Source: Acinetobacter sp. TGL-Y2 (GTDB lineage Bacteria; Pseudomonadota; Gammaproteobacteria; Pseudomonadales; Moraxellaceae). From it: a stretch of DNA of 64,000 nt. The notes under the pieces were generated by a model. It was not told where the DNA came from. It searched no databases and saw only the letters and a list, made by a program, of their open reading frames with translations. The first letter of the stretch is position 1. Every line of letters begins with the position of its first letter. This document shows positions 26,513-33,911 of the stretch, piece after piece. The stretch lies in assembly GCF_001612555.1 (NCBI RefSeq), contig NZ_CP015111.1:1-64000 (forward strand). Direction: 5' to 3'. The translations under genes were made by a program, and so were the position numbers.

Positions 26513-26737
26513 TTAAATAATATGTGAGTTTGCTTTGATTTGCTGTAGGGCCTTCTCTCTTTCTTCCTTGTTAGTATCCCAGCATTGATCTTTACTTAGC
26601 TCAGGATTCCGCGTACAAGCGCATTTAGACACATAATACTCCCAGCCCTCTTGCCCTGTTAATTCTGTTTTCTCTATACGGCCAGTAAGCAGACATAGAC
26701 AACCATTTTCAAAATACTTAACTTCTTGATCACTCAT
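26513..26737 (-). CDS. Small Cys-rich protein
   Basis: 74 aa. Five Cys (NGCLCLLTG, SKCACTRNP, DQCWD) in C-x-C pairs, suggesting metal binding. Soluble. GGGTG upstream of ATG. The 5' leader carries a terminator-like hairpin (26756-26794). Single-gene unit with its own 3' terminator. No family recognised. Confidence 0.55.
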   Translation of the reverse strand: MSDQEVKYFENGCLCLLTGRIEKTELTGQEGWEYYVSKCACTRNPELSKDQCWDTNKEEREKALQQIKANSHII

Positions 26738-26755
26738 AAATCACCCATTTAAAAA

Positions 26756-26794
26756 TAAAAAAAATGAGCGACATCTCCCCGACAATCGCTCATT
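26756..26794 (-). promoter_or_regulatory. Terminator-like hairpin in the 5' leader of the Cys-rich gene (possible attenuator)
   Basis: Inverted repeat AATGAGCGA/TCGCTCATT (26763-26771, 26786-26794) followed on the minus strand by seven T, ending 19 bases before the ATG at 26737. No minus-strand gene lies upstream to need a terminator, because the next gene (26976) reads away, so a leader attenuator is the likelier reading. Confidence 0.5.
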
Positions 26795-26975
26795 CATTAC
26801 ATCTTACATCTCTATCGCTTTATGCCTTCACCAAGCATTAGTAGAATATACATAATAAATATTTATTAGTAAATGTTTATGCAATGTTTATTTTAAAAAT
26901 ACAATAATGATTATCTTGAAATTAATAAGTATAATATCAAATTAGTCGCCAGAAAAAATTTTAGAGCACCCATTT

Positions 26976-27338
26976 ATGAAAAAAGCATTCTTGCTAATAC
27001 CCGTTCTTGTAGCACTTGCAGGCTGTAATAACAAAGCAACAGATGTTCCTATCCTAAAAGTCCCAGCTCCGTCAGACATTGCACTTCAAGCCACCGAAGA
27101 TTTTTTTCATTTGAATGTAGATATTCTTGAATCAACACCAGACAATAATACTAAAATTAAGCAATACACTACTGTTTATCAAGATAATACCTGTGATATA
27201 GAAGTGGATTCTGAAACCCTAAAAGTTGTAAGCATGGCATGTCAGAAAGTCATTACCCATCAAGAAAAACTTCTGGATAAAATGCTAACCCCTAAAGGTA
27301 AGGAGTCGTACCAAAAATTAGTTGAGAAAGTCGGATAA
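26976..27338 (+). CDS. Small lipoprotein
   Basis: 120 aa with type II signal peptide (MKKAFLLIPVLVALAGCNN; lipobox LAGC, Cys 17). The mature domain has two further Cys (NTCDIEVD; SMACQK) that could form a disulphide. No known family. First of two plus-strand genes, 48 bases before the membrane protein gene. Confidence 0.65.
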   Translation: MKKAFLLIPVLVALAGCNNKATDVPILKVPAPSDIALQATEDFFHLNVDILESTPDNNTKIKQYTTVYQDNTCDIEVDSETLKVVSMACQKVITHQEKLLDKMLTPKGKESYQKLVEKVG

Positions 27339-27386
27339 TTTGATCGATTGTTTCCAATAGACACCATCCCGTAAAGTGAATAATTT

Positions 27387-27989
27387 ATGTATAAAATAGT
27401 CCCAACTGCTCAACTTGTATTTCAAATTGTTAATGATAAACTATCAAAACAACAAAGTAAGAAATTGATTTTATTATCAATCATTAAACAGGTCTTATTG
27501 GCTTATTTGGTTGCTGTAGTTTTTGGTACAATCCTTTACTTTGCTTTTGGTACACCTGAAAGCCAGCCGGCTTTTATTGCAAGCTTTTTCTTTCTACTCC
27601 CTTTGATGATCATTGGTTCTATTTATTACATGATCAAAAAATATACTTTATCAATGGGGTTATATGATTTTACCGTTAAATATTTTGACAAAAGCATAAA
27701 TGATGTTGCCAATGCCTTTGACACGTTCACTTCTGGTTATTTGATTGATTTTTTGTGTCTTGAAACAGACCTGTATGATTCCCAGACAGTTGAAATAAAA
27801 GATCATAATTCAATTAATTACGGTGAATTAAGGAAAAGTGTTTTAAAGGTTTATAATAAAAATAAATCTCCAAAGATACCGTTTCGTACTAAAGAATATA
27901 AAAATTATATGAACCTACTGATTCATGTGCTTAAAAATCCTTTGGACGAAATCACATTCAGAGAAATGTATTTACGCAGCAAGCAATAA
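27387..27989 (+). CDS. Two-helix membrane protein, unknown function
   Basis: 200 aa: cytoplasmic N-terminus, helices ~30-52 and ~62-83, then a ~115-residue soluble C-terminal domain. No recognised family. Its TAA stop is part of the left TAAA target duplication of the inserted element at 27991-28973, so the insertion lies directly at the gene's end without changing the protein. Confidence 0.6.
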   Translation: MYKIVPTAQLVFQIVNDKLSKQQSKKLILLSIIKQVLLAYLVAVVFGTILYFAFGTPESQPAFIASFFFLLPLMIIGSIYYMIKKYTLSMGLYDFTVKYFDKSINDVANAFDTFTSGYLIDFLCLETDLYDSQTVEIKDHNSINYGELRKSVLKVYNKNKSPKIPFRTKEYKNYMNLLIHVLKNPLDEITFREMYLRSKQ

Positions 27990-28132
27990 ATTAGCTATGC
28001 GGAATAAGTGATGGAATTAATGAAATAGCCAATCTTTAAGAGTGGCTGGTTTTGTAGTGAAATGTGTGGCAGATTCAGGGTGTAATACACCCTCAATGAA
28101 TTTAGTCAAAAATTCGCATAAAAGTTAGTTTA

Positions 28133-28192
28133 GTTGACAAATTATTGAATTAGCCCTAATTTTTGGTTGACAAAAAACCAAATTAGCCCTAA
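28133..28192 (+). repeat. Two 27-bp direct repeats (GTTGACAAA...AATTAGCCCTAA)
   Basis: Units at 28133-28159 and 28166-28192, 33 bases apart start to start. Each begins GTTGACAAA and ends ATTAGCCCTAA. They lie directly before the gene inside the inserted element. TTGACA is a perfect -35 box, so each unit may carry a promoter element or binding site. Confidence 0.55.
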
Positions 28193-28214
28193 ACCAAACT
28201 TTTAAATTAAAAAT

Positions 28215-28871
28215 ATGATAATGGATTTATTTTTAAAAATTGGCGGGATTTTATCAATTTTGGTTATTCCAATTTTATTGGCTTTTTTGAACAATAAATT
28301 ACCGCATTTAAAGCATAAGCAAGAAAGCAAAGTAGAGTCTTTAAGACTATCATTAGAATTCGAAGCTCAAGATTTAAAAATACGGTCTGATTTGTATAAA
28401 GACAGATTAGCAAAGTCCCTTTTTAACAATGATGCGCTCACTTATAACGAGGCAAAGTTTTTTTCACAATATGAAAATGCTGATTGCTGGGTAGCACAAT
28501 ATGCTGGAATTAGAAACATGCTCACGCGAGAGCGAGATGAGACTGGTGCAATTACGGGGTTTAAACCTAAATCTAATTTGTTTAAAGCCTTCTTGTTTTT
28601 CGTTGGATATATTTCACTCTCATCTATTGGAGTAATTCCACTTGTAATCATGAATGAATATATTGCATGGATGTTAAGTGTTTATGAAAAAGGAATACTA
28701 TTAATAATTCCTTTGCAAGCTTTTATGCCAATTATATCTTTATTACTTGGATATCTGTGCTTAAAGAACTTTGATAAATATGTCGATTGTCGCGCCTTTC
28801 TTCGTTGCTTTAAGAGAGATGCTTATAAAATACCTAAAATAGCGATTGATGAAACAGAATCGACTACATAG
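28215..28871 (+). CDS. Membrane protein carried by the inserted element
   Basis: 218 aa. One N-terminal helix (GILSILVIPILLAFL), a ~90-residue charged cytoplasmic region (SLEFEAQDLKIRSDLYKDRL), then two more helices (~128-150 and ~160-182) and a basic tail. No known family. A second ATG six bases downstream is an alternative start. The only gene between the terminal inverted repeats, hence its cargo. A weak hairpin (CCCTTAAAATTTAAGGG, 28921-28937) follows. Confidence 0.6.
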   Translation: MIMDLFLKIGGILSILVIPILLAFLNNKLPHLKHKQESKVESLRLSLEFEAQDLKIRSDLYKDRLAKSLFNNDALTYNEAKFFSQYENADCWVAQYAGIRNMLTRERDETGAITGFKPKSNLFKAFLFFVGYISLSSIGVIPLVIMNEYIAWMLSVYEKGILLIIPLQAFMPIISLLLGYLCLKNFDKYVDCRAFLRCFKRDAYKIPKIAIDETESTT

Positions 28872-29010
28872 CGGGAGCTAAGTAGAATGGTTTTATTGGA
28901 AGTTAAATTTGCATAGAAACCCCTTAAAATTTAAGGGATATTTTAATTTTCACAGGTTATTCCGTATAGCCAATAAACTTCTTATTCCTTAATTAACTTA
29001 CTACGCACCA

Positions 29011-29487
29011 TTATCTAATCATCATTGAGTAAAGGAATGCACGTTCTTTTTCTAAGTCACTAAGATGAAAGTAGTCATCATCTTCCTGATGAACCTCCGG
29101 TGCGTGGTTGCCTATGTATATATTCCCCCTCATGAACTTTACTACTTCAACCTTACCTTTGTCATTAACTTCCAATAGCCCCCAACGCTCAGGGATTAGC
29201 GATAATTTAATCAAACCTTTTGGCGCCAAATACAGACGATAATTCCCTATGGATGAAAGAAGCCCCTGTCTTTCTGGCTTTTTAAAATCGGCTCTAAAGT
29301 CTGCCATTGAGGTTTTACACTCAATCATCAAACTACAGTTAGATCGGAATGCGATAACATCTGGTTGCTCCCTACTACCAATACACTTCAATTCTTTAGC
29401 TGCAATTGGAAACTTGAGCTGTTTAAGAACATAGTTATAGCCAATCTCTACCAATTCCGGATGAGTCCATTTAATTTCATTATTCAC
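29011..29487 (-). CDS. PD-(D/E)XK nuclease-like protein
   Basis: About 158 aa. REQPDVIAFRSN followed by LMIECKTSMADFRADFKKP is the D...E-x-K core of a restriction-endonuclease fold, as in MmcB/VRR-like small DNA repair nucleases; GNYRLYLAPKGLI forms the next strand. GTG at 29487 is preferred because AAGGG lies six bases upstream; the frame is open to 29529. Located downstream of the MazG-like gene but separated by its terminator. DNA substrate unknown. Confidence 0.65.
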   Translation of the reverse strand: MNNEIKWTHPELVEIGYNYVLKQLKFPIAAKELKCIGSREQPDVIAFRSNCSLMIECKTSMADFRADFKKPERQGLLSSIGNYRLYLAPKGLIKLSLIPERWGLLEVNDKGKVEVVKFMRGNIYIGNHAPEVHQEDDDYFHLSDLEKERAFLYSMMIR

Positions 29488-29530
29488 AATAAGCCCTTTT
29501 TTGATCTTTATTTTTTCATTCACGATCACA

Positions 29531-29567
29531 ATAAAAAAGGGTGGCCATGATCATGACTACCCTTTTC
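29531..29567 (-). terminator. Intrinsic terminator of the MazG-like gene
   Basis: On the minus strand AAAGGGTAG pairs with CCACCCTTT around ATGATCAT, followed by T-run; 23 bases after the stop. Confidence 0.75.
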
Positions 29568-29589
29568 CTTATTCAGTCGCTAAACTTAA

Positions 29590-30369
29590 CTAAGTTGATT
29601 CAAGCATAGCCAAAGCTTCGAATTTATAGTTGTTATAGCAATTCCACTTCGTGTCTTCATTCGTAATTTCTTCAAATACTGGTGATTTCCACTTGTAGTA
29701 TTTTAGGAATTTATCTTTGCTAATTACTTCACCACGGAATAGCTGTTGTTCTGTTGAGTAAATTGCATAACCACCATTAGGCGTTGCTTTCCAGTAAGTA
29801 AGACAACCTTCATCAGCATACTTTTTAATGCTAATTTCAGCTTCTTCTACTGTAGGGCAAATTTTGCTTAGCGATGCCCGTGTGATCTCAACCAAATCGT
29901 CACGAATACTAAAGCGCGAAAATTCAGGTAGTCCCAAATATGTTTTAGCAATCACACGTATAATTTGATGCTTCACTGCTTCAATATCTTGATCATCAAT
30001 TGCTTTTTCAAGATCACATGCAGCTTTATAAATTTCATTGACGTAGCATGTATAATCTTCGCAAGGATAAAGACTTTCATTAAAGTAGATGTCTTTGACT
30101 TGTTTTTCTTTAATGTCCATATCGCAAAGATATGCTAAATACAGAATGGTTGTGATGATATCACCTACCCCATCACGCAATTCTTCATAATCTTTTTCTG
30201 TTACAGCGAGTACTATTTCACGCAATTCTGAGCTAAAAATACGAAAAGCAGATTTTGCACCTTTAAGATCAGCTAAATCAAATGAACCACGGACACGATT
30301 AAACTCTGCTTGTAAGGCATAAATCATAGAATAATCATGAAGACTCAAAATATTATCTAAACTTGTCAT
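29590..30369 (-). CDS. MazG-like nucleotide pyrophosphohydrolase-fold protein
   Basis: 259 aa from ATG 30369. The segment SELREIVLAVTEKDYEELRDGVGDIITTILYL has the E..E(12-28)E..D pattern of the all-alpha NTP pyrophosphohydrolase superfamily that chelates magnesium. The C-terminal ~110 residues (PTVEEAEISIKKYADEGCLT ... TPNGGYAIYSTEQ) resemble a phage-type MazG extension. Would hydrolyse (d)NTPs. MazG-like enzymes are linked to nucleotide-pool clean-up and phage defence. Single-gene unit with its own terminator. Confidence 0.65.
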   Translation of the reverse strand: MTSLDNILSLHDYSMIYALQAEFNRVRGSFDLADLKGAKSAFRIFSSELREIVLAVTEKDYEELRDGVGDIITTILYLAYLCDMDIKEKQVKDIYFNESLYPCEDYTCYVNEIYKAACDLEKAIDDQDIEAVKHQIIRVIAKTYLGLPEFSRFSIRDDLVEITRASLSKICPTVEEAEISIKKYADEGCLTYWKATPNGGYAIYSTEQQLFRGEVISKDKFLKYYKWKSPVFEEITNEDTKWNCYNNYKFEALAMLEST

Positions 30370-30485
30370 TAACACAAATCTCAAGGGGAAAACGTTGGGC
30401 GAATTATATCACTTATTATCTTAAATAATAATGTTTTGGAAACATTTATTATAAAGTATTATGTTTATTATGAAAATCGACACAA

Positions 30486-30797
30486 TCAATCGGGAAGTGG
30501 CGGTAAAACTATCTCACTAATACTGATTAAATCGACCTTCCAGCCAATATTTACATAAAAATTAAAAGCTTGAAAATAACAGGTATTACTACTGTTCTTC
30601 CAGTAAAGACGATTTGTATCATTGGGGTCAAAGTTGTAAGCACAATATTTTGATTCTTTATTACCACGCTTATAGTACAGATAGACCCCTCCATCTTTCA
30701 TAAGTGCCGCTTCTGCTTCAATGTATTTCCCATATTCCACCACTTCATGCAAGTATTTTAAGTCATAATCATTTTTTAGACCTACTATTGCCACCAT
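30486..30797 (-). CDS. Small hypothetical protein
   Basis: 103 aa, soluble, aromatic-rich (GGVYLYYKRGNKESKYCAYNF; WKNSSNTCYFQAFNFYVNIG). GGTGG seven bases before ATG 30797. No family recognised. It lies 116 bases upstream of the MazG-like gene, same strand. Confidence 0.55.
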   Translation of the reverse strand: MVAIVGLKNDYDLKYLHEVVEYGKYIEAEAALMKDGGVYLYYKRGNKESKYCAYNFDPNDTNRLYWKNSSNTCYFQAFNFYVNIGWKVDLISISEIVLPPLPD

Positions 30798-31263
30798 ATT
30801 TAACCACCAAAAACAAATGTTTATCTATTGTTTAATATATATCACATTAAGCCCTATTAAAAACAATTAGTATTTCCATTAAATGTTATTAATCAATTGT
30901 TTCTGTAACATTATGCCAATTTATTATTTTCATAAATATTATGTATATGCTTGTTTAGTATGGTTTTTCCATAAAATAACCGTATTGCACGGCGCTTTTT
31001 CACGTTTATATTTCCTCGGAGGCCGCTGTAATAAAATGCCAACCAAAGAATCAATAGTTACTGTACGATACTAATTACTAATTACTAATTAGTATGAAAG
31101 TACTCTCAATCACTAAAATAATTTCGACTATATAGGCAAACAAACTTACCCAATAAATTTTAATAAAATTAAAATGTAATAAATACAGTGGGTTGTGTTG
31201 TTGTGAAAATAATTTGGGTTATCCTTATTTATTTTAAAAAATCTAAAAATTTTATAGACTTAT
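30798..31263. other. Gene-free region before mini-array 3
   Basis: No convincing gene. Contains a CACGGCGC motif (30988) and, at about 31064-31093, three tandem copies of ACTAATT ending in an ACTAATTAGT palindrome. The minus-strand promoter of the 30486-30797 gene should lie at its left end and the array promoter at its right end. Confidence 0.4.
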
Positions 31264-31271
31264 GTTAAAAT
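31264..31271 (+). promoter_or_regulatory. Extended -10 box of CRISPR mini-array 3
   Basis: TGTTAAAAT from 31263 on, with TG 23 bases before the stem of the first repeat. The same arrangement (TGCTAAAAT) precedes array 4, one base closer. Confidence 0.5.
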
Positions 31272-31278
31272 TGGTCTA

Positions 31279-31426
31279 GTGACACATCGCACATGCGATT
31301 TTCAGGTGAACAAAAAGAATATTAACTTTAAGAGATTGGTGACATATCGCACATGCGATTTTCAGGATTTCCAAGACTAGGATTTGAACATCTACATCGT
31401 GACACATCGCACATGCGGTTTTTAAT
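31279..31426 (+). CRISPR. CRISPR mini-array 3 (three repeats, two spacers); best-preserved repeats
   Basis: 28-nt repeats at 31279-31306, 31339-31366 and 31399-31426, exactly 60 bases apart. They begin GTGACAYATCGC, continue ACATGCGATTTT and end CAGG; the last has GCGGTTTTTA. The ATCGC-ACAT-GCGAT stem-loop leaves an 8-nt tail (TTTTCAGG), the usual 5' handle after Cas6-type cleavage. Spacers 31307-31338 and 31367-31398 are both 32 nt. An extended -10 lies upstream and a terminator abuts the end. Confidence 0.9.
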
Positions 31427-31427
31427 A

Positions 31428-31463
31428 AAAAAACGCCCTATTTGATTTATAAGGCGTTTTTTT
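31428..31463 (+). terminator. Terminator of mini-array 3
   Basis: AAAACGCC/GGCGTTTT stem with AT-rich loop and T-run immediately after the last repeat; bidirectional with the convergent 31529-31978 gene. Confidence 0.85.
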
Positions 31464-31528
31464 ATTTTAAGAAGTAATGTTTTTAACAAAAATTCCAAAA
31501 TTTCTTTTTGAAACTTAACCTTGGAGCA

Positions 31529-31978
31529 CTATTGGAAATTGTTCCAATTATTGCTCTTTGCATTTTCCAAAATTAACTGGACCATCTTATATTCTTCTAA
31601 ACGACTCAAATCTTTATCTGTGATTGCAGGCAAGCGTGACAAATCCATATTATGCGCTACATCTGCAAGCTTAACTTCACAAGCAAGTCTGTTGCTTACG
31701 ATACGGTGGGCTGAATCAACACGGCGTTCGCCCTTTAATTTAGTCAAAGCCATGATCGCTTGAATAATTTCTTCACTACATCCCTGCGCCTTTAGATCAT
31801 CTTTGGTTGCATCTGTGTCTTCAAGTAAGTCGTGCCCTGCAGCCACAACTTTTGCAGCTATTGATGTAACTTGCCCCATAACAGCTAAAGGATGAAGGAT
31901 GTATGGCTTTCCACCTTTACACACTTGACCACTATGCTTCATGGTAGCAAAAATAATCATTTTACTTAGTAGGTCCAT
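31529..31978 (-). CDS. HD-domain alarmone hydrolase-like protein (MESH1/SAH type)
   Basis: 149 aa. Matches the small SpoT-like hydrolase fold: MIIFATMKHSGQVCKGGKPYILHP, then the metal-binding HDLLEDT motif (~residue 49), and VKLADVAHNM. It has the hydrolase half only, with no synthetase, TGS or ACT domain. Expected to remove pyrophosphate from (p)ppGpp or a related nucleotide in the cytoplasm. Convergent with mini-array 3. Plasmid-borne alarmone hydrolases could counter a stringent or toxic-alarmone response (inference). Confidence 0.8.
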   Translation of the reverse strand: MDLLSKMIIFATMKHSGQVCKGGKPYILHPLAVMGQVTSIAAKVVAAGHDLLEDTDATKDDLKAQGCSEEIIQAIMALTKLKGERRVDSAHRIVSNRLACEVKLADVAHNMDLSRLPAITDKDLSRLEEYKMVQLILENAKSNNWNNFQ

Positions 31979-32043
31979 ATCACTCTCTTTGTTCTTTGGC
32001 CATCCAGATTTAAACTCATGATTAGGTTTTACGTTCAGAAAAT

Positions 32044-32283
32044 TTAAGGCTTTCGTGCTCTTAAGTTTTCCTTTCGCAAAGCATTCTCTACAAAAACTCT
32101 AAATGGATGTTCTTTATTATTGTTAATCGCATCTCTAACACCCCGAACCACTTCTAGCGAGTAACCATCAGGTCTATTACGAATTCTCGCAAGCTCTTTA
32201 AGTGCTAAAGCCACTGATTCATTATTTACACGATAACTTTGCTGTACTCTGCTCTGCTGATCAACAACGTTAAATTCAGTCAT
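32044..32283 (-). CDS. Small hypothetical protein
   Basis: 79 aa from ATG 32283, with AAGGT at good spacing; an in-frame upstream codon is less likely. Helical, basic C-terminus (SVALALKELARIRNRPDGYS; RVFVENALRKENLRARKP). No family recognised. Lies 66 bases upstream of the alarmone-hydrolase-like gene, same strand. Confidence 0.55.
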   Translation of the reverse strand: MTEFNVVDQQSRVQQSYRVNNESVALALKELARIRNRPDGYSLEVVRGVRDAINNNKEHPFRVFVENALRKENLRARKP

Positions 32284-32361
32284 TCTATTACCTTTTAAAA
32301 CTACCAATAATCACTACTAAAAATTAATCTCATTATTTTTATATTGTTGTCTATAGAGGTT

Positions 32362-33042
32362 TCACATTACCCCCCCCGACTTAACTTGTTCAGCTAACTT
32401 ATAAAGCTCATCGGCACTACTTTCAGAAACAGGAATGCCAGCAAGACCACCTTTAAATATATCTGCCAATATTTCCATACATTCTGTCTGTTTCTGTTTT
32501 GAACATGATGTTGCATAGTGAAGTGCTGATTTTTCTAATTGCAATTTCATTGCTGGTACAGGCTCTAATTTGCTTTGCTTATAATTCTGTTGTGCCAATT
32601 CAAGTTGTGCTTCCGGCTCCCCCATGTCTGCAGCTTGCTTTACCAGCTCTACGCCGTATTCCAAATCCTTTTCGACTCCATCGCCATTTAAATACATACT
32701 CCCTGCCATGAATGCAGATACGGCGTCATTATCTGCAGCATAGATATACTTCATCAAAGCTTCTTCTTTATCTACTTTAACTCCGATACCGTGGTAATAC
32801 ATATTTCCAAGCAATCGCGCTGCTACATAGTCTGTGCTTAGATAATCTAAAGCTTTGTTTGCCATGATGAATGCAGTTCTTTTATCATCTTCATCCTGAC
32901 TGTTATATAAAAATAATGCCTGTTGAGTAAGCTGACTACCTGTTGATTCTGTAATGATTCTAGAATTAACTGTTGCCGCTTGAACCGTCAGCGTCACAGC
33001 CAAAAGAATTCCAGAAACAGTCATACATAAAATGCTATTCAT
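32362..33042 (-). CDS. Exported Sel1-repeat protein
   Basis: 226 aa. Signal peptide (MNSILCMTVSGILLAVTLTV, cleavage after VQA), then Sel1 repeats: ARLLGNMYYHGIGVKVDKEE, AGSMYLNGDGVEKDLEYGVE and KQAADMGEPEAQLELA. Periplasmic scaffold-type protein. ATG 33042 overlaps the stop of the preceding Sel1 lipoprotein gene by eight bases, so the two are translationally coupled. Third of a csf3-csf2-Sel1-Sel1 arrangement on one strand. Confidence 0.8.
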   Translation of the reverse strand: MNSILCMTVSGILLAVTLTVQAATVNSRIITESTGSQLTQQALFLYNSQDEDDKRTAFIMANKALDYLSTDYVAARLLGNMYYHGIGVKVDKEEALMKYIYAADNDAVSAFMAGSMYLNGDGVEKDLEYGVELVKQAADMGEPEAQLELAQQNYKQSKLEPVPAMKLQLEKSALHYATSCSKQKQTECMEILADIFKGGLAGIPVSESSADELYKLAEQVKSGGVM

Positions 33043-33907
33043 TTATATTTTTCACTTCTACAGGTTTATCTAGTTCACAAATGTTCGTGTCTATGCATTT
33101 TTTGGCGATAGAGTCATGAAGCTCTGCAGCGGTAGAAATTAGCTTCATACCTTTTTCAGTATTCATCTCATTTTTATCGACCCCAAACCCATTTACAAAG
33201 TAAAGGCCCAATTGACGATAAGCTGCGGCATTATCTCCATTTGAAGTAGATGCCATATACATGTATTCATGCACAGATCGCTTTACAGCATCTGACATTT
33301 TTTTATCTAAATCCTGTGTGTTCTTAAGACCTAATCGCAAGCTCTCTGCGTAATCATATTGAGCAACTGCTGAACCGTTGTCTGCTGCCTTTTTAATATA
33401 GCCAATCGCTTTTTGATAATCCGAATAATTATCCGATGCCTGCTCTAATAGCATTTTCCCAAGGATATAATTTACTTCTATACGGCTATCTTTGATTGAT
33501 TCCAGCATTGCAACTGCTTTAGCGCTATCTTGTGGCACTTCTTCGCCGTAATAGGTCATACGTGCCAGTACAAGTGTTCCAAGACTATCTTTATTGCTAT
33601 GTGCTCGTTCAGCCCAATAGTGAGCCTTTGCATCATTGCGCTTAACTAAAATACCATCATAAAACTCTTGGGCTAATTGACCTTGTGCTACTGCAACATT
33701 GTCTACTGCCAAATCATGAAGTGACCGTACCGCATCAATTTTTTTGTCGCCTGCTACAATAATTTCATCTTTAGAGAGAGTACTCATATCCCCTTTGTTT
33801 GAGCATCCACTTAATGCCAAACCACTTACTGACATTGCCAGAACTAAAGTAGTTTTGATTGCTATCGCTTTAATATCGATGCGCTTGCTCATTACGCTAT
33901 TACTCAT
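33035..33907 (-). CDS. Sel1-repeat lipoprotein downstream of csf2
   Basis: 290 aa from ATG 33907. Type II signal peptide ending LSGC (KTTLVLAMSVSGLALSGCSN), then Sel1 repeats (AQGQLAQEFYDGILVKRNDA, VLARMTYYGEEVPQDSAKAV, IKKAADNGSAVAQYDYAESL). Membrane-anchored, periplasmic. It starts only four bases after the csf2 stop, so it is probably in the cas transcript, which is unusual for Csf operons. Coupled to the next Sel1 gene. A link to CRISPR function is not implied by the family. Confidence 0.75.
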   Translation of the reverse strand: MSNSVMSKRIDIKAIAIKTTLVLAMSVSGLALSGCSNKGDMSTLSKDEIIVAGDKKIDAVRSLHDLAVDNVAVAQGQLAQEFYDGILVKRNDAKAHYWAERAHSNKDSLGTLVLARMTYYGEEVPQDSAKAVAMLESIKDSRIEVNYILGKMLLEQASDNYSDYQKAIGYIKKAADNGSAVAQYDYAESLRLGLKNTQDLDKKMSDAVKRSVHEYMYMASTSNGDNAAAYRQLGLYFVNGFGVDKNEMNTEKGMKLISTAAELHDSIAKKCIDTNICELDKPVEVKNINE

Positions 33908-33911
33908 AAAT

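Larger units (their letters stand above)
27991..28973. mobile_element. 983-bp insertion with terminal inverted repeats and TAAA target duplication
   Basis: Left end TTAGCTATGCGGAATAA and right end (complement) TTGGCTATACGGAATAA match in 15 of 17 positions. TAAA flanks the element on both sides (27987-27990 and 28974-28977). It contains one membrane protein gene but no transposase, so it looks like a non-autonomous element or passenger cassette moved by an enzyme encoded elsewhere. The family is not recognised. Confidence 0.65.

Noticed and set aside
30883..31074. 63-aa plus-strand ORF
   Set aside because: Lies in AT-rich DNA with a composition-driven sequence and no start signal.
31279..31426. 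Self-targeting spacers
   Set aside because: No spacer match elsewhere in the window was noticed by eye, but an exhaustive search could not be made.
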